A DNA stretch of 50,532 nt from an uncultured Eubacteriales bacterium (lineage in GTDB: Bacteria > Bacillota_I > Bacilli_A > RF39 > UBA660): NCBI GenBank assembly GCA_905211265.1, contig CAJMAC010000008.1, forward strand, positions 1 to 50,532, in the 5' to 3' direction. Each line of letters starts with the position of its first letter. Position 1 is the stretch's first letter. Shown here in pieces: positions 31,197-40,376 of the stretch. Both the position numbers and the translations under genes were made by a program. The notes under the pieces were generated by a model. It did no database searches, was not told the origin of the DNA, and saw only the letters and a program-made list of their open reading frames with translations.

Positions 31197-33060
31197 TATA
31201 ATACTTCCTTAAATATACCATTAATATTGAGATATCTGATGGATTAACACCACTTATTCTTAATGCTTGTCCAATTGAAGTTGGATTTATTTTTTTTAGT
31301 TTTTGTCTTGCTTCGGTTGCTAAGTTTGGTATTAAGTCATAGTTTATATCTTTTGGTATTTGTTTTTCTTCATTTTTTAACATTTTTGCAGCTTCGCGTT
31401 CTACTTTGGCAATATATCCTTCGTATTTAATTGATATTTCTACTTGTTCTATTACTTCTTTGGAATAGTTTAGTTTTATTAAGTCTAGTTTTTCTAAGTC
31501 TTTAATTGTGATTTCATTTCTTTTTAATAAATTATATACACTTATTCCATCTTTTAATAATGGTGTATTTAATGTTTGTAATTTATCATTTGTTTCTTTT
31601 GTTGGAGTTAATTTTATTTCTTTTAATTCATTAGATAGTGTTTCAATGTCTTTTAATTTTTGTAAAAATTTGTTATGTCTTTCTTCATCAATTAATCCTA
31701 CTTTATATCCGTATTCTCTTAATCTTATATCTGAATTATCATCTCTTAGTAATAATCTATATTCTGCGCGGGATGTTAACATTCTATATGGTTCGGTTGT
31801 TCCCTTAGTTACTAAGTCATCAATTAATACTCCAATGTATGCTTCATTTCTTTTTAAAATTAGTGGTTCTTTATGTTCTAGTTTTAATGAGGCATTTATT
31901 CCAGCGATTAATCCTTGTGCTGCTGCTTCTTCATAACCACTTGTGCCATTTATTTGTCCTGCAGTAAAAAGATTTGATAATATTTTTGTTTCTAATGATG
32001 CAGTTATTTGTGTTGGATATATGGCATCATACTCAATAGCATAGGCATATCTTAATATTTCGGCTTGTTCTAATCCTGGTAATGAATGTACCATTTGTTC
32101 TTGAATATCTTTTGGCATACTTGTAGAAAATCCTTGTAAATAGATGTCATCATAATACATACTTTCTGGTTCAAGAAATAATTGATGCCTTTCTTTATCT
32201 TTAAATTTCACAATTTTGTCTTCGATTGATGGGCAATATCTTGGTCCAATTCCTTTGATATCATTTAATCCACCATACATACTTGATTTAGATAAGTTAT
32301 CTAATATTATTTTATGTGTTTCTTTTGTTGTATATATTAGGTGACATGGTTCTTGATTATTTACATCATATAATGGTTCTATATCATGTGAAAATGTATA
32401 TGGTGTTGTGTCTCCTAATTCTACTTTTGTTTTAGTGAAATCAATGGTATCTCTTTTAATTCTTGGTGGTGTTCCTGTCTTCAATCTTAATATTTCAAAG
32501 CCATATTCTTTTAATTTATCTGATAAGTGCATTGACGGTTTTTCTCCGTGTGGACCACTTCTTGTTCTTGTGTTACCTATTAAGATATCTGATTTTAGAT
32601 ATGTTCCTGTGGTTAATATAACTATTTCACTTTCTATTTTTGTTTTATCTTCAAGAATTACTCCTTTTACTGTGTTGTTTTCTACAATTAAGTCTTCCAC
32701 TAGAGATATTTTTATATCTAGATTTTTTGTATTTTCTAGTGTTTTTCTCATTTCTTTTGGATATGTTACTTTATCTGCTTGTGCTCTTAGACTTCTTACT
32801 GCTGGTCCTTTTGAGGAATTTAACATTTTCATTTGAAGTAATGTTTTATCAGCATTTATGCCCATTTCTCCACCTAGGGCATCTATTTCTCTTACTATTA
32901 TACCTTTGGCTGAACCTCCGATTGAGGGATTACATGGCATTGTAGCTATATTATCATAATTTCCTGTAATTAATAATGTTTTATGTCCTATTCTGGCACT
33001 TGCTAAGGCTGCTTCACATCCCGCATGACCTGCTCCTACTACTATTATTTCATATTTCAT
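31189..33060 (-). CDS. mnmG: tRNA uridine 5-carboxymethylaminomethyl modification enzyme MnmG
   Basis: A 623-residue FAD enzyme that, with MnmE, modifies the wobble uridine (xm5U34) of several tRNAs. The dinucleotide-binding motif is VVGAGHAGCEAALAS (about 6-20). The conserved segments TMPCNPSIGGSAKG, GPRYCPSIEDK, FLEPES and AGQINGTSGYEEAAAQG are present. The C-terminal helical domain binds MnmE. The length is usual (620-630). It lies between mnmE and rsmG, 15 nt after the mnmE stop. Confidence 0.97.
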   Translation of the reverse strand: MKYEIIVVGAGHAGCEAALASARIGHKTLLITGNYDNIATMPCNPSIGGSAKGIIVREIDALGGEMGINADKTLLQMKMLNSSKGPAVRSLRAQADKVTYPKEMRKTLENTKNLDIKISLVEDLIVENNTVKGVILEDKTKIESEIVILTTGTYLKSDILIGNTRTRSGPHGEKPSMHLSDKLKEYGFEILRLKTGTPPRIKRDTIDFTKTKVELGDTTPYTFSHDIEPLYDVNNQEPCHLIYTTKETHKIILDNLSKSSMYGGLNDIKGIGPRYCPSIEDKIVKFKDKERHQLFLEPESMYYDDIYLQGFSTSMPKDIQEQMVHSLPGLEQAEILRYAYAIEYDAIYPTQITASLETKILSNLFTAGQINGTSGYEEAAAQGLIAGINASLKLEHKEPLILKRNEAYIGVLIDDLVTKGTTEPYRMLTSRAEYRLLLRDDNSDIRLREYGYKVGLIDEERHNKFLQKLKDIETLSNELKEIKLTPTKETNDKLQTLNTPLLKDGISVYNLLKRNEITIKDLEKLDLIKLNYSKEVIEQVEISIKYEGYIAKVEREAAKMLKNEEKQIPKDINYDLIPNLATEARQKLKKINPTSIGQALRISGVNPSDISILMVYLRKYYNE

Positions 33061-33075
33061 AATTTCACTTCTTTT

Positions 33076-34425
33076 CTATTTTCCTAAACAAAATCTACTA
33101 AATAGTTCATCTAATAATTCATCTGTATAAGTTTCTCCAATTATTTCTCCAAGTGTACTCCAAGCATCTTTTAGTTCTAATTCAACTATATCTATTGGAT
33201 CATTATTATTAATGTTATCTATAGCATTAGAAATATTATTTAATGATTTTTTTAATAATGATATACTTCTTGCATTTGAAAGATATGTTAAGTCTGATGT
33301 TTCTAACTTTTCTAAATTGAATAATTCTTTTATTTTATCTAAGATAATACTTGCATCATTATTTAATAAACTTACTTTTAATATTTCTTCTTTTATTGGA
33401 GTCAAATCTATTACTTGTTTTAAATCTGTTTTATTTAATACTATTATGTGTGTTTTATTTTTTATTTTATTATATAATTCTAAATCTTCTTTGGTTAATG
33501 GTTCATTATTATTTAATAAGAATATTATTAAGTCAGATTTATCTATTATTTCGTAAGATTTTTCTACACCAATTTGTTCTACAATATTGTCTGTTTCTCT
33601 TATTCCTGCGGTATCTATTATGTTAAGTAATACTCCATTTAATTTTATTTGTCCTTCGACAATGTCTCTTGTTGTGCCTTCAATATCTGTAACTATTGCT
33701 TTTTGTTCTTCAAGTAAACAATTTAATAAACTACTTTTACCTACATTTGGTCTTCCTATTATTCCTACATTTATTCCTTCGTTTATTATTCTTCCGTTTT
33801 CTGATTCTTTAATTGTTTTTATTAATGTATCTTTTATTTTATTAATACTTGGTAATATTTTTTCATTAGAAAGTACTTCGATATCTTCGTATTCTGGATA
33901 ATCTATATTTACTTCGATATTTGATATTATTTGTATTAAATCATCTCTGATACTATTGATTAATGATGATACTTTTCCACTTAGTTCATTTATGGACATT
34001 TTTCTTGATGTTTCTGTTTTTGAGGATATTAGATTCATTATTCCATCTGCTTCGACTAAGTCTATTCTTCCGTTTAAAAAAGCTCTTTTGGTGAATTCTC
34101 CTGGATCTGCTAAACGAGCACCATTTGATAGTACTAATTCTAAAACTTTATTTGTAGTTGATATTCCACCATGGCAATTTATTTCTACAATATTTTCTTT
34201 GGTATATGTTTTTGGTGTTCTCATTATACTAACTAATACTTCATCAATTATTTCATTATTATCTACTATGTAACCATAATGGATTGTATGTGTTGGCACT
34301 GTTGTTAGATCTTTTCCTTTGAATATTTTATTTACTATATTTATACTATCTTCACCACTTAATCTTATGATTGAAATTGCTCCTACTCCTAATGATGTTG
34401 ATATTGCTACTATTGTATCATCCAT
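33076..34425 (-). CDS. mnmE: tRNA modification GTPase MnmE
   Basis: A 449-residue GTPase that works with MnmG in wobble-uridine modification. The N-terminal folate-binding domain starts TIVAISTSLGVGAISIIRLSG. A helical domain and an inserted G domain follow, with GRPNVGKSSL, DTAGIRET and NKTDLK. The essential C-terminal Cys is present in FSRFCLGK. AGGAGG precedes the ATG. It is the first gene of the mnmE-mnmG-rsmG unit. The canonical jag-mnmE junction is broken here by three unrelated genes. Confidence 0.97.
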   Translation of the reverse strand: MDDTIVAISTSLGVGAISIIRLSGEDSINIVNKIFKGKDLTTVPTHTIHYGYIVDNNEIIDEVLVSIMRTPKTYTKENIVEINCHGGISTTNKVLELVLSNGARLADPGEFTKRAFLNGRIDLVEADGIMNLISSKTETSRKMSINELSGKVSSLINSIRDDLIQIISNIEVNIDYPEYEDIEVLSNEKILPSINKIKDTLIKTIKESENGRIINEGINVGIIGRPNVGKSSLLNCLLEEQKAIVTDIEGTTRDIVEGQIKLNGVLLNIIDTAGIRETDNIVEQIGVEKSYEIIDKSDLIIFLLNNNEPLTKEDLELYNKIKNKTHIIVLNKTDLKQVIDLTPIKEEILKVSLLNNDASIILDKIKELFNLEKLETSDLTYLSNARSISLLKKSLNNISNAIDNINNNDPIDIVELELKDAWSTLGEIIGETYTDELLDELFSRFCLGK

Positions 34426-34465
34426 ATATAGTACCTCCTTTTTTTCTTTTATATTTTATCACAAT

Positions 34466-34493
34466 TAAAAAGAAAAAGAAAGATTATCTTTCT
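34466..34493 (-). terminator. terminator after the anchored protein gene
   Basis: AGAAAGA / TCTTTCT stem with a 3-nt loop, and an A-rich plus strand giving minus-strand T's. Confidence 0.68.
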
Positions 34494-34500
34494 AATTATT

Positions 34501-35478
34501 TTAATTTACAGTATAACATGTTTTTAGATTAATATTTAATGAGTTTAATAATCTATTTATTTCTATATTATTTGTAGATATTAAGTATTTAGTATTATCT
34601 TTTGAAATTATTTGATAATATTCTGATTTTATTATATCTATGTTATCTACTAAAATTTTATCTATATCAAAATTATATGTTCCTGTTTTAGATAAATATT
34701 CATTATTTTTTTCATCATATCCATATATATATTTATATGTATTATCATTATATAATTCTAGTAATGATGTCTCACAATTTATTCCAAAATATTTTATTTT
34801 ATAAGAAATATTATTTGTAGTTATATTGTTTAAATTTTCTTTAGAATTTTTTATTATAGAATTTAGTATATTTAATGTTTCTTTATTTGTATTATTAGAA
34901 TTTATACTTATATTGTTTGTTGTATTAAAGATATTTTTTTCTAGATATTCTTTAATGTATTTTTTGTTTTCTTCATTAAATATTACTTGATAATTCTTTT
35001 TACATGATATATCACTACATGATGTTAATACTTTTATATTATAATTATTATCTATATATATGTTATATGATACTTGATTATCTATATATTCTATTTTATG
35101 ATTATAGTCTAACAATTCACTATTATTATTTATAATGCTATTAAATATTGGAAATGATTCTGTATCTAAATCCTCATATTTTATTGTTATTTCTCTATTA
35201 TTATATGTTAAATTATCTAAGTAATCATATAATCTATTCATATCTTCACGCATAAAGTCTATTTTATATTCATTAATTTTAACTTTATCACATGGTTCGA
35301 TATTACATTCTTTTTGATATACTTTTATTATTTTTTCATATACTTTTATTTCATATGTATATTGTTTATCTTCATAAGTTATTTTATATTTATAACTATC
35401 ATTTACTATTAATATAAATATTACTCCAAATACTATTAAGAATAATGCTGCGAATAAAACTATTTTTGATGTTTTCAT
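34501..35478 (-). CDS. membrane-anchored extracellular protein, Asn-rich, with Cys pairs
   Basis: A 325-residue protein with an N-terminal transmembrane helix or uncleaved signal (about 6-26) and an outer part rich in Asn, Ile, Tyr and Lys. It appears to contain two or three related beta/alpha modules. The first two have a C-x4-C pair (CNIEPC near 58, CSDISC near 153) and end in a helix (REDMNRLYDYLDNL; EENKKYIKEYLEKN); the last carries two lone Cys. I do not recognise a family. It is placed between the PH-domain gene and mnmE. An envelope sensor or binding protein is one possibility. Confidence 0.62.
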   Translation of the reverse strand: MKTSKIVLFAALFLIVFGVIFILIVNDSYKYKITYEDKQYTYEIKVYEKIIKVYQKECNIEPCDKVKINEYKIDFMREDMNRLYDYLDNLTYNNREITIKYEDLDTESFPIFNSIINNNSELLDYNHKIEYIDNQVSYNIYIDNNYNIKVLTSCSDISCKKNYQVIFNEENKKYIKEYLEKNIFNTTNNISINSNNTNKETLNILNSIIKNSKENLNNITTNNISYKIKYFGINCETSLLELYNDNTYKYIYGYDEKNNEYLSKTGTYNFDIDKILVDNIDIIKSEYYQIISKDNTKYLISTNNIEINRLLNSLNINLKTCYTVN

Positions 35479-35562
35479 ACTGCCTCCAATTTATCTTTAT
35501 ATTAATTATACCATATAATTAGTAAAAAAGAAGAATTTTTTTATTTTATTTCTTCCTTTTAT

Positions 35563-35991
35563 TTAATTATTTATTGCTTGTGCCATTTTTTTGGCTTGCA
35601 TTTCTATTCTTTGTTCATCATATTTTTCTATTTGATTATTTAATATAGTTTTAAATTCGTATGGGCCACTTATGTAATCAAAATTAAATACTGTTGATGC
35701 TGTTGTAATTGAAATTGTTCCATAGTTAAAAATTTTTCCAAATAGTCCTTGTTTTATTTGAATTCCATTTATTTTATTTAATGGGCTATCAAGTTCATTT
35801 GTATTTATAAGTCCTGTTTTTCCACTTATTCTTTTGTTAGTAATTATTAATTTTGTTGTGAAAAATTTTATTATATCTTTAACAAACCAAATAAATCCAA
35901 CTAATATACAACATGCAAAAAGGTCAACAATCAAAAGTCTAATAAGTAATGTTACAACAGAAATTTTACCTTCTTTTACTGTTTCTTCCAT
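35563..35991 (-). CDS. bacterial PH-domain membrane protein
   Basis: A 142-residue protein with an N-terminal membrane segment (about 12-38), followed by a bacterial PH domain (bPH_2 type). The strand series KLIITNKRISGKTGLINTNE, LNKINGIQIKQGLFGKIFNYG and TISITTAS contains the typical 'T.kRi....Gl' and 'G.i.i.t' signatures. It ends in a helix with a basic, Gln-rich tail. AAGGAGTG precedes the ATG. Related proteins (YdbT/YdbS, YvlB-region) are membrane proteins of unclear function. It is one of the three genes inserted between jag and mnmE. Confidence 0.75.
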   Translation of the reverse strand: MEETVKEGKISVVTLLIRLLIVDLFACCILVGFIWFVKDIIKFFTTKLIITNKRISGKTGLINTNELDSPLNKINGIQIKQGLFGKIFNYGTISITTASTVFNFDYISGPYEFKTILNNQIEKYDEQRIEMQAKKMAQAINN

Positions 35992-36098
35992 TTTTTCACT
36001 CCTTTCAAATTTATTATACCATTAATTCTTCTGACAGGCGACATATTTTTTTTGTTTTTTGTGAAATAATTAACTTTGTTAGGAGATGATTTACTTCT

Positions 36099-36356
36099 AT
36101 GGGGAGATATTCTAAGTTAAATTTATCTATTATGGTTAGAAAAAACATTAGAAAATATCGTTTAATTAGAGGTTATACTTTACAAGAACTTGCTGATATA
36201 TCTGGATTTTCACATGGCTATGTAAGAGATTTGGAGTGCCTAACTATTGATAAAACCCCAACTTTGGAAGCCATTGGTAAATTTGCAGATGCACTTGAAA
36301 TTGATATAAGACAACTATTTGATGATGTCGATATTAATTATGAACACAAAAAATAA
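36099..36356 (+). CDS. small XRE-family DNA-binding protein
   Basis: An 85-residue protein that is little more than a helix-turn-helix: IRKYRLIRGYTLQELADISG-FSHGYVRDLE (about 17-47), with the usual loop and recognition helix and a C-terminal acidic helix. It lies in opposite orientation to all neighbours. AGGAG lies 14 nt before the ATG, which is long; a start at the internal ATG (36132) is possible but has no good ribosome-binding site. Its target is unknown; the diverging PH-domain gene is the nearest candidate. Confidence 0.75.
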   Translation: MGRYSKLNLSIMVRKNIRKYRLIRGYTLQELADISGFSHGYVRDLECLTIDKTPTLEAIGKFADALEIDIRQLFDDVDINYEHKK

Positions 36357-36393
36357 AAAAGAAGAAATATTTCGTTATTTTATTTCTTCTTTT
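36357..36393. terminator. bidirectional terminator between XRE gene and jag
   Basis: 12-bp stem AAAAGAAGAAAT / ATTTCTTCTTTT, 13-nt loop, with A-run and T-run on opposite sides; it overlaps the jag stop. Confidence 0.82.
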
Positions 36394-36989
36394 AATTTTA
36401 TTACTACACATCTATTTGGTTCTTCACCAATACTTTCTGTATAGACATATTTGTCATCTGCTAATATGCTATGTACTATTCTTCTTTCATACGAATTCAT
36501 ACTATCCATTGTTACTTCTACTTTTGTTTTAGCAACTTCTCTTGCTGTTTTTTTAGCAAGATATTCAATATTTTTTTCTTTCTTTTCTTTATAGTTTTCT
36601 ACGTCTAATAATATTGATAATTTTTCATTTATTTGATTAGATACTATTTGTCTTATTATTGTTTGTAATGCTCCGATAGTTCTACCATTTTTTCCTATTA
36701 AGATTGCATTATTATTTGAGAATAATTTTATTGATATTGATTTATCTCTTCTTCTTACTTCAAAGTTTGTTTCTATTCCCATTAATTTTAATATTTCACT
36801 AATTGTTTCTTTTATATAGTTTTGTACATCATTTATTGTAGTTACTTCAATTTTTGCTGTCTTTTTTAGTAATGATGATTTTTCTTCTTTATTAATTATT
36901 ATTAAATCTTCTTCATTTACTTTTAATTCTGATAAAGCTTTTTCTTTTACTTCATCATATGTTTTTCCTTCATATGTGTACTTCTTCAT
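36375..36989 (-). CDS. jag: RNA-binding protein Jag/KhpB
   Basis: A 204-residue RNA-binding protein. The Jag-N domain (YTYEGKTYDEVKEKALSEL) is followed by a KH domain with the signature IGKNGRTIGALQ (in the middle of the protein), then an R3H domain containing SYERRIVHSILADD near the C-terminus. In streptococci and other Bacilli it partners KhpA and affects cell elongation and division. It overlaps the yidC stop by one base, so the two are co-translated. This is the canonical rnpA-yidC-jag operon. Confidence 0.95.
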   Translation of the reverse strand: MKKYTYEGKTYDEVKEKALSELKVNEEDLIIINKEEKSSLLKKTAKIEVTTINDVQNYIKETISEILKLMGIETNFEVRRRDKSISIKLFSNNNAILIGKNGRTIGALQTIIRQIVSNQINEKLSILLDVENYKEKKEKNIEYLAKKTAREVAKTKVEVTMDSMNSYERRIVHSILADDKYVYTESIGEEPNRCVVIKLKEEIK

Positions 36990-37906
36990 TATTTTTTCTT
37001 CCTTTCCACTAGTAAATTTTGTACTATTGTAAATGTACTAGATGCAATCCAATATAATCCTAGTGCTGTTGGTAATGAGAATGATGCGAATGCTATTAAT
37101 ACTAACATAAAATATAATGTGAATTTCATTTGACCACCTTGTTGTGATAATGATTGGTCTTTTAATGTCTTTCTAAATGATAAATATGTTGTTCCTAGAA
37201 TTAATATTATTAATATTATGTACCAATAGTTTCCTGAGGCAATTCCTTTTGGTACTGTTGTTCCCATTTCAAATACAAGAAATTTATTTTCAAATATAGC
37301 TGGCGTTCTATTTATTGCTTCAAGGAAGGCAAATAATAAAGGTAATTGAATTATTGCAAGCAAACATCCTGAAATAGGATTAATTTTATATTTTTGATAT
37401 ATCATCATCATTTCTTGTGCTTTTCTTTGTTGATCTTCAGTTGTTTCTTTACCTGCATATTTTTTCTCTAATCTTTCTAATTCTGGTTGAGCTTTTTTCA
37501 TCATTTCTGATTGCATCGCTGTTTTTCTTGTTACAGGAATAAGTGCACATCTTATTAATAGACAAGTAATTATTATTGCAAGTCCATTGCTTTTTACAAG
37601 TGAACCTATTTTTAAAATTACCCATGCTAATGGTTTTACGAAGAAACTTGTCCATAATCCTTCATAATCTGTTATTGGAGTAAAATCCTTACATTCAGGT
37701 AATTTAGATATATCCACATTATTATCTTCATAAATTTTTAACATATCTTCTTCAGTTGGTCTACATATAATATTTTCTGTTACTGATTGACCTGTTTTTT
37801 CATTTTTTACTATTTTGTTTTCACTATCTTTTAGATTTTTTGTACATCCTGTTAATAATAAGATACTTAGCATTAAAAGGATAAATTTAGTTTTTTTGTT
37901 TTTCAT
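36989..37906 (-). CDS. yidC: membrane protein insertase YidC (lipoprotein form)
   Basis: A 305-residue insertase of the YidC/Oxa1/SpoIIIJ family. The N-terminal signal ends in the lipobox LLTGC (Cys21), the Gram-positive type. The five-helix core includes GLAIIITCLLIRCALIPVTR (the Arg in the hydrophilic groove is the one in TCLLIRC), a coiled-coil hairpin (MKKAQPELERLEKKYAGKET) and QLPLLFAFLEAINRTP. It ends in a basic tail (VERKKK), which can contact the ribosome. rnpA overlaps it by 20 nt upstream. It inserts membrane proteins with or without SecYEG. Confidence 0.96.
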   Translation of the reverse strand: MKNKKTKFILLMLSILLLTGCTKNLKDSENKIVKNEKTGQSVTENIICRPTEEDMLKIYEDNNVDISKLPECKDFTPITDYEGLWTSFFVKPLAWVILKIGSLVKSNGLAIIITCLLIRCALIPVTRKTAMQSEMMKKAQPELERLEKKYAGKETTEDQQRKAQEMMMIYQKYKINPISGCLLAIIQLPLLFAFLEAINRTPAIFENKFLVFEMGTTVPKGIASGNYWYIILIILILGTTYLSFRKTLKDQSLSQQGGQMKFTLYFMLVLIAFASFSLPTALGLYWIASSTFTIVQNLLVERKKK

Positions 37907-38231
37907 TTTTTTCTCCTATCTTTTTAAATAGATTTATAAGTTCTTGTTCTTTTTCTTGATAAGACAAACTTAATATCTCTTTTCTTATTATTATAACATA
38001 ATTATATCCATTTTGTATATTATTTTTGTTATTATCTATGATATTTTTTATTTGTCTTTTATTTTTGTTTCTAATTACTGCATTTCCTATTTTTTTAGGA
38101 ATAGATATTCCAAATAATGTATTATCACTTTTGATATAAAATAATGAATAATATTTATTTTTTAATTTATTATTTTTATTTATTACTTTTGTATAATCAT
38201 TACTTTTTTTTATTATTTCTTTCTTCTTCAT
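37887..38231 (-). CDS. rnpA: ribonuclease P protein component
   Basis: A 114-residue basic protein that supports the RNase P RNA in 5' tRNA processing. The central signature KKIGNAVIRNKNKRQIKNII is the RNR motif of the family, and FGISIPKK precedes it. The protein is very rich in Lys and Asn. It overlaps the yidC start by 20 nt. It has a good promoter of its own and is also downstream of rpmH, from which it is separated by a terminator. Confidence 0.94.
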   Translation of the reverse strand: MKKKEIIKKSNDYTKVINKNNKLKNKYYSLFYIKSDNTLFGISIPKKIGNAVIRNKNKRQIKNIIDNNKNNIQNGYNYVIIIRKEILSLSYQEKEQELINLFKKIGEKNEKQKN

Positions 38232-38248
38232 AATTCACTTCCATCCTT

Positions 38249-38277
38249 ATTATATATATAATAGTATTTTAAGTCAA
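38249..38277 (-). promoter_or_regulatory. promoter of rnpA-yidC-jag
   Basis: TTGACT (38277-38272), 17-nt spacer, TATAAT (38254-38249). Confidence 0.82.
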
Positions 38278-38287
38278 TGTTAAAAAC

Positions 38288-38308
38288 AAAAAAAGCCACT
38301 TAAAGTGG
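38288..38308 (-). terminator. terminator between rpmH and rnpA
   Basis: CCACT / AGTGG short stem with 3-nt loop and a seven-T tail on the minus strand. It would separate rpmH from the rnpA unit, at least partly. Confidence 0.72.
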
Positions 38309-38314
38309 ATATTT

Positions 38315-38437
38315 TTATGCACATAATTTTTTTCTTTTTTTTGCTCTTCTTTTATTTAATATATTTCCTTTAATACGAGCAAAGAACCCATGTTTTTTTG
38401 CTTTTTTTCTATTATTAGGTTGAAAAGTTCTTTTCAT
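38315..38437 (-). CDS. rpmH: ribosomal protein bL34, short form
   Basis: A 40-residue, extremely basic large-subunit protein: MKRTFQPNNRKKAKKHGFFA at the start and RRAKKRKKLCA at the end. Four residues are missing compared with the usual 44, in the stretch that normally reads 'ARMSTKNGRKVL'. GGAGGTG precedes the ATG. It has a perfect promoter and marks the conserved left border of oriC, but it is separated from dnaA by a HerA-like gene. Too small for many gene finders, but unmistakable. Confidence 0.95.
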   Translation of the reverse strand: MKRTFQPNNRKKAKKHGFFARIKGNILNKRRAKKRKKLCA

Positions 38438-38471
38438 AATATATAACACCTCCAAAGTTAAATGCTACTTT

Positions 38472-38500
38472 ATTATATCTATTAAATTTAATAATGTCAA
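38472..38500 (-). promoter_or_regulatory. consensus promoter of rpmH
   Basis: TTGACA (38500-38495), exactly 17 nt, TATAAT (38477-38472). Confidence 0.9.
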
Positions 38501-38575
38501 TAATTTTTTTGCTTTTTACTATCTTTTTTTTATTTTTTTTGATATAATGGTTTTATATAGAATAGAGGGATTGTA

Positions 38576-40339
38576 ATGTTTAAAGAAATAACTTCGATTA
38601 GTAAAAATTATGCATTAGTTAAAATAGAAGGTAATATTAATGAAGATATTTTAAACTTAAATGCTGTTTTTGAGGAAGAAAATAAGAAAATACTAGGAGA
38701 AATTGAAGAAATTATTGATAATAATGTTAAGATTACTTTTTTAGGAGAGTTTGTTAATGGTAGATTTTATAGTGGTATTATTAGGAAACCAAGTTTAACT
38801 TCTAAAATTAGATTAATTAATCAGGAAGAATTAAATGAACTTGTTGGTGCGAATGATAAGTATTCTATGCCACTTGGATTATCTCCTTTATATAATAATT
38901 ATCCTATTAGAGTTAATATAGATAGTTTATTTAGTAATCATAGTGCTATTTTTGGTAATACTGGTTCTGGTAAAACTTATGGTGTTGCTAGACTTGTTCA
39001 AAATTTATTCACTATGAAAGATAAGATTCCATTTAATAGTAATTTCTTTATCTTTAATAATACTAGTGAGTATGATAATGCTTTTAAGAGTATAAATAGT
39101 TACAATCCTAATTTTAATTATAAAATGTATACTACTAGTGATGATGATACTAATAATAGTGTTAAATTACCTTTATGGTTACTTAATGCTGATGACTATG
39201 CTAATTTACTTGATGCTACTGAGTATTCACAAATTAGTGTTATTGAAAAAATGCTTAGTTTAGTATCAGTATTTGCTAGAAATGATGAAGAATCACATAG
39301 ATATAAAAATCATTTAATAGCTAAAGCAATATTGTCTATAATGTATTCTAATCAAATGCCTGCTAGGATGAGAGATCAGATATTTACTATTGTTACTGAT
39401 TGCCATACTGAGGAATTAAATCTTGATTTTGAAGTTCCTGGTGTTGGTTATACAAGACAATTTAGAAAATGTTTTGAATTAGATAGTCAAGGACAGTTTG
39501 TTGAAAGAATATTAATTGTTGAATATATTGAACAATTTATTGATAATGATACAAAATGGAATGAAGATTATGTTCCTATTTACTTTACTTTGGATGATTT
39601 AGAAATAGCTTTAAATTTTGCATTAATTAGTGAAGGTTTGTTATTGAATGAGAAATCTTATTCTGAAGGTATTGCTTTAAAGGTTAAATTACATACTTTA
39701 AATAATAGTTCTTATTCTAGATTCTTTAATTATCCACAATTTTGTAATACTGCACAATTTATTTCTGATATTATATTAGTTAATGGAAATAAGAGGGCAC
39801 AAATTATAAATTTTGTTTTGGAAGATGTTGATGATAGATTTGCTAAGGCTATGGTTAAGGTATATTCTAGAATATTATTTAGATTTACTAAATCTATGGT
39901 TAATCGTGGTTCAATGCCTATACATATTATGCTTGAAGAGGCACATAGATACGTTCAAAAGGATTTTGATAATCAAATGCTAGGTTATAATATATTTGAA
40001 AGAATTGCTAAGGAAGGTAGAAAGTTTGGATTAGTTCTTGATTTAATTACTCAAAGACCTACAGAATTATCTGAAACAGTTATTTCACAATGTAGTAACT
40101 TCTTAATATTTAAAATTAACCATCCATCTGACTTGGAATATATTAGAAAGATGGTACCTAATATTAGTGCAGATGTAATAGAGAAACAAAAATCATTACA
40201 ATCTGGTACGTGCGTTGCTTTTGGTCCAATGATGAAAATTCCGATGATTGTTAAAATGGAATTACCAAATCCTGAACCTCATAGTTCAAATGCACAGATT
40301 TATAAAAACTGGATGATTGAGTGGAACAGTAATAATTAA
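38576..40339 (+). CDS. HerA/FtsK-type ATPase (DUF87)
   Basis: A 587-residue ATPase of the HerA family, hexameric DNA-translocating motors. The N-terminal about 85 residues are a beta barrel (HAS-barrel-like). Walker A is GNTGSGKT (127-134). Walker B is IHIMLEEAHRYV, followed by EGRKFGLVLDLITQRPTELS with a typical sensor/arginine region. No NurA nuclease, Sir2 or other effector partner is adjacent. An extended -10 (TGATATAAT, about 38540) and GAGGGATT lie upstream of the ATG. Its location at the left edge of oriC suggests DNA repair or origin-linked work and not a defence island, but this is inference. Confidence 0.85.
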   Translation: MFKEITSISKNYALVKIEGNINEDILNLNAVFEEENKKILGEIEEIIDNNVKITFLGEFVNGRFYSGIIRKPSLTSKIRLINQEELNELVGANDKYSMPLGLSPLYNNYPIRVNIDSLFSNHSAIFGNTGSGKTYGVARLVQNLFTMKDKIPFNSNFFIFNNTSEYDNAFKSINSYNPNFNYKMYTTSDDDTNNSVKLPLWLLNADDYANLLDATEYSQISVIEKMLSLVSVFARNDEESHRYKNHLIAKAILSIMYSNQMPARMRDQIFTIVTDCHTEELNLDFEVPGVGYTRQFRKCFELDSQGQFVERILIVEYIEQFIDNDTKWNEDYVPIYFTLDDLEIALNFALISEGLLLNEKSYSEGIALKVKLHTLNNSSYSRFFNYPQFCNTAQFISDIILVNGNKRAQIINFVLEDVDDRFAKAMVKVYSRILFRFTKSMVNRGSMPIHIMLEEAHRYVQKDFDNQMLGYNIFERIAKEGRKFGLVLDLITQRPTELSETVISQCSNFLIFKINHPSDLEYIRKMVPNISADVIEKQKSLQSGTCVAFGPMMKIPMIVKMELPNPEPHSSNAQIYKNWMIEWNSNN

Positions 40340-40376
40340 TTACTGTTTTTTTATGGCTAAAGTACTAAAATTATTT

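Noticed and set aside
31508..34273. Several plus-strand ORFs of 90-142 codons opposite mnmG and mnmE
   Set aside because: Antisense shadows of highly conserved genes, with skewed composition.
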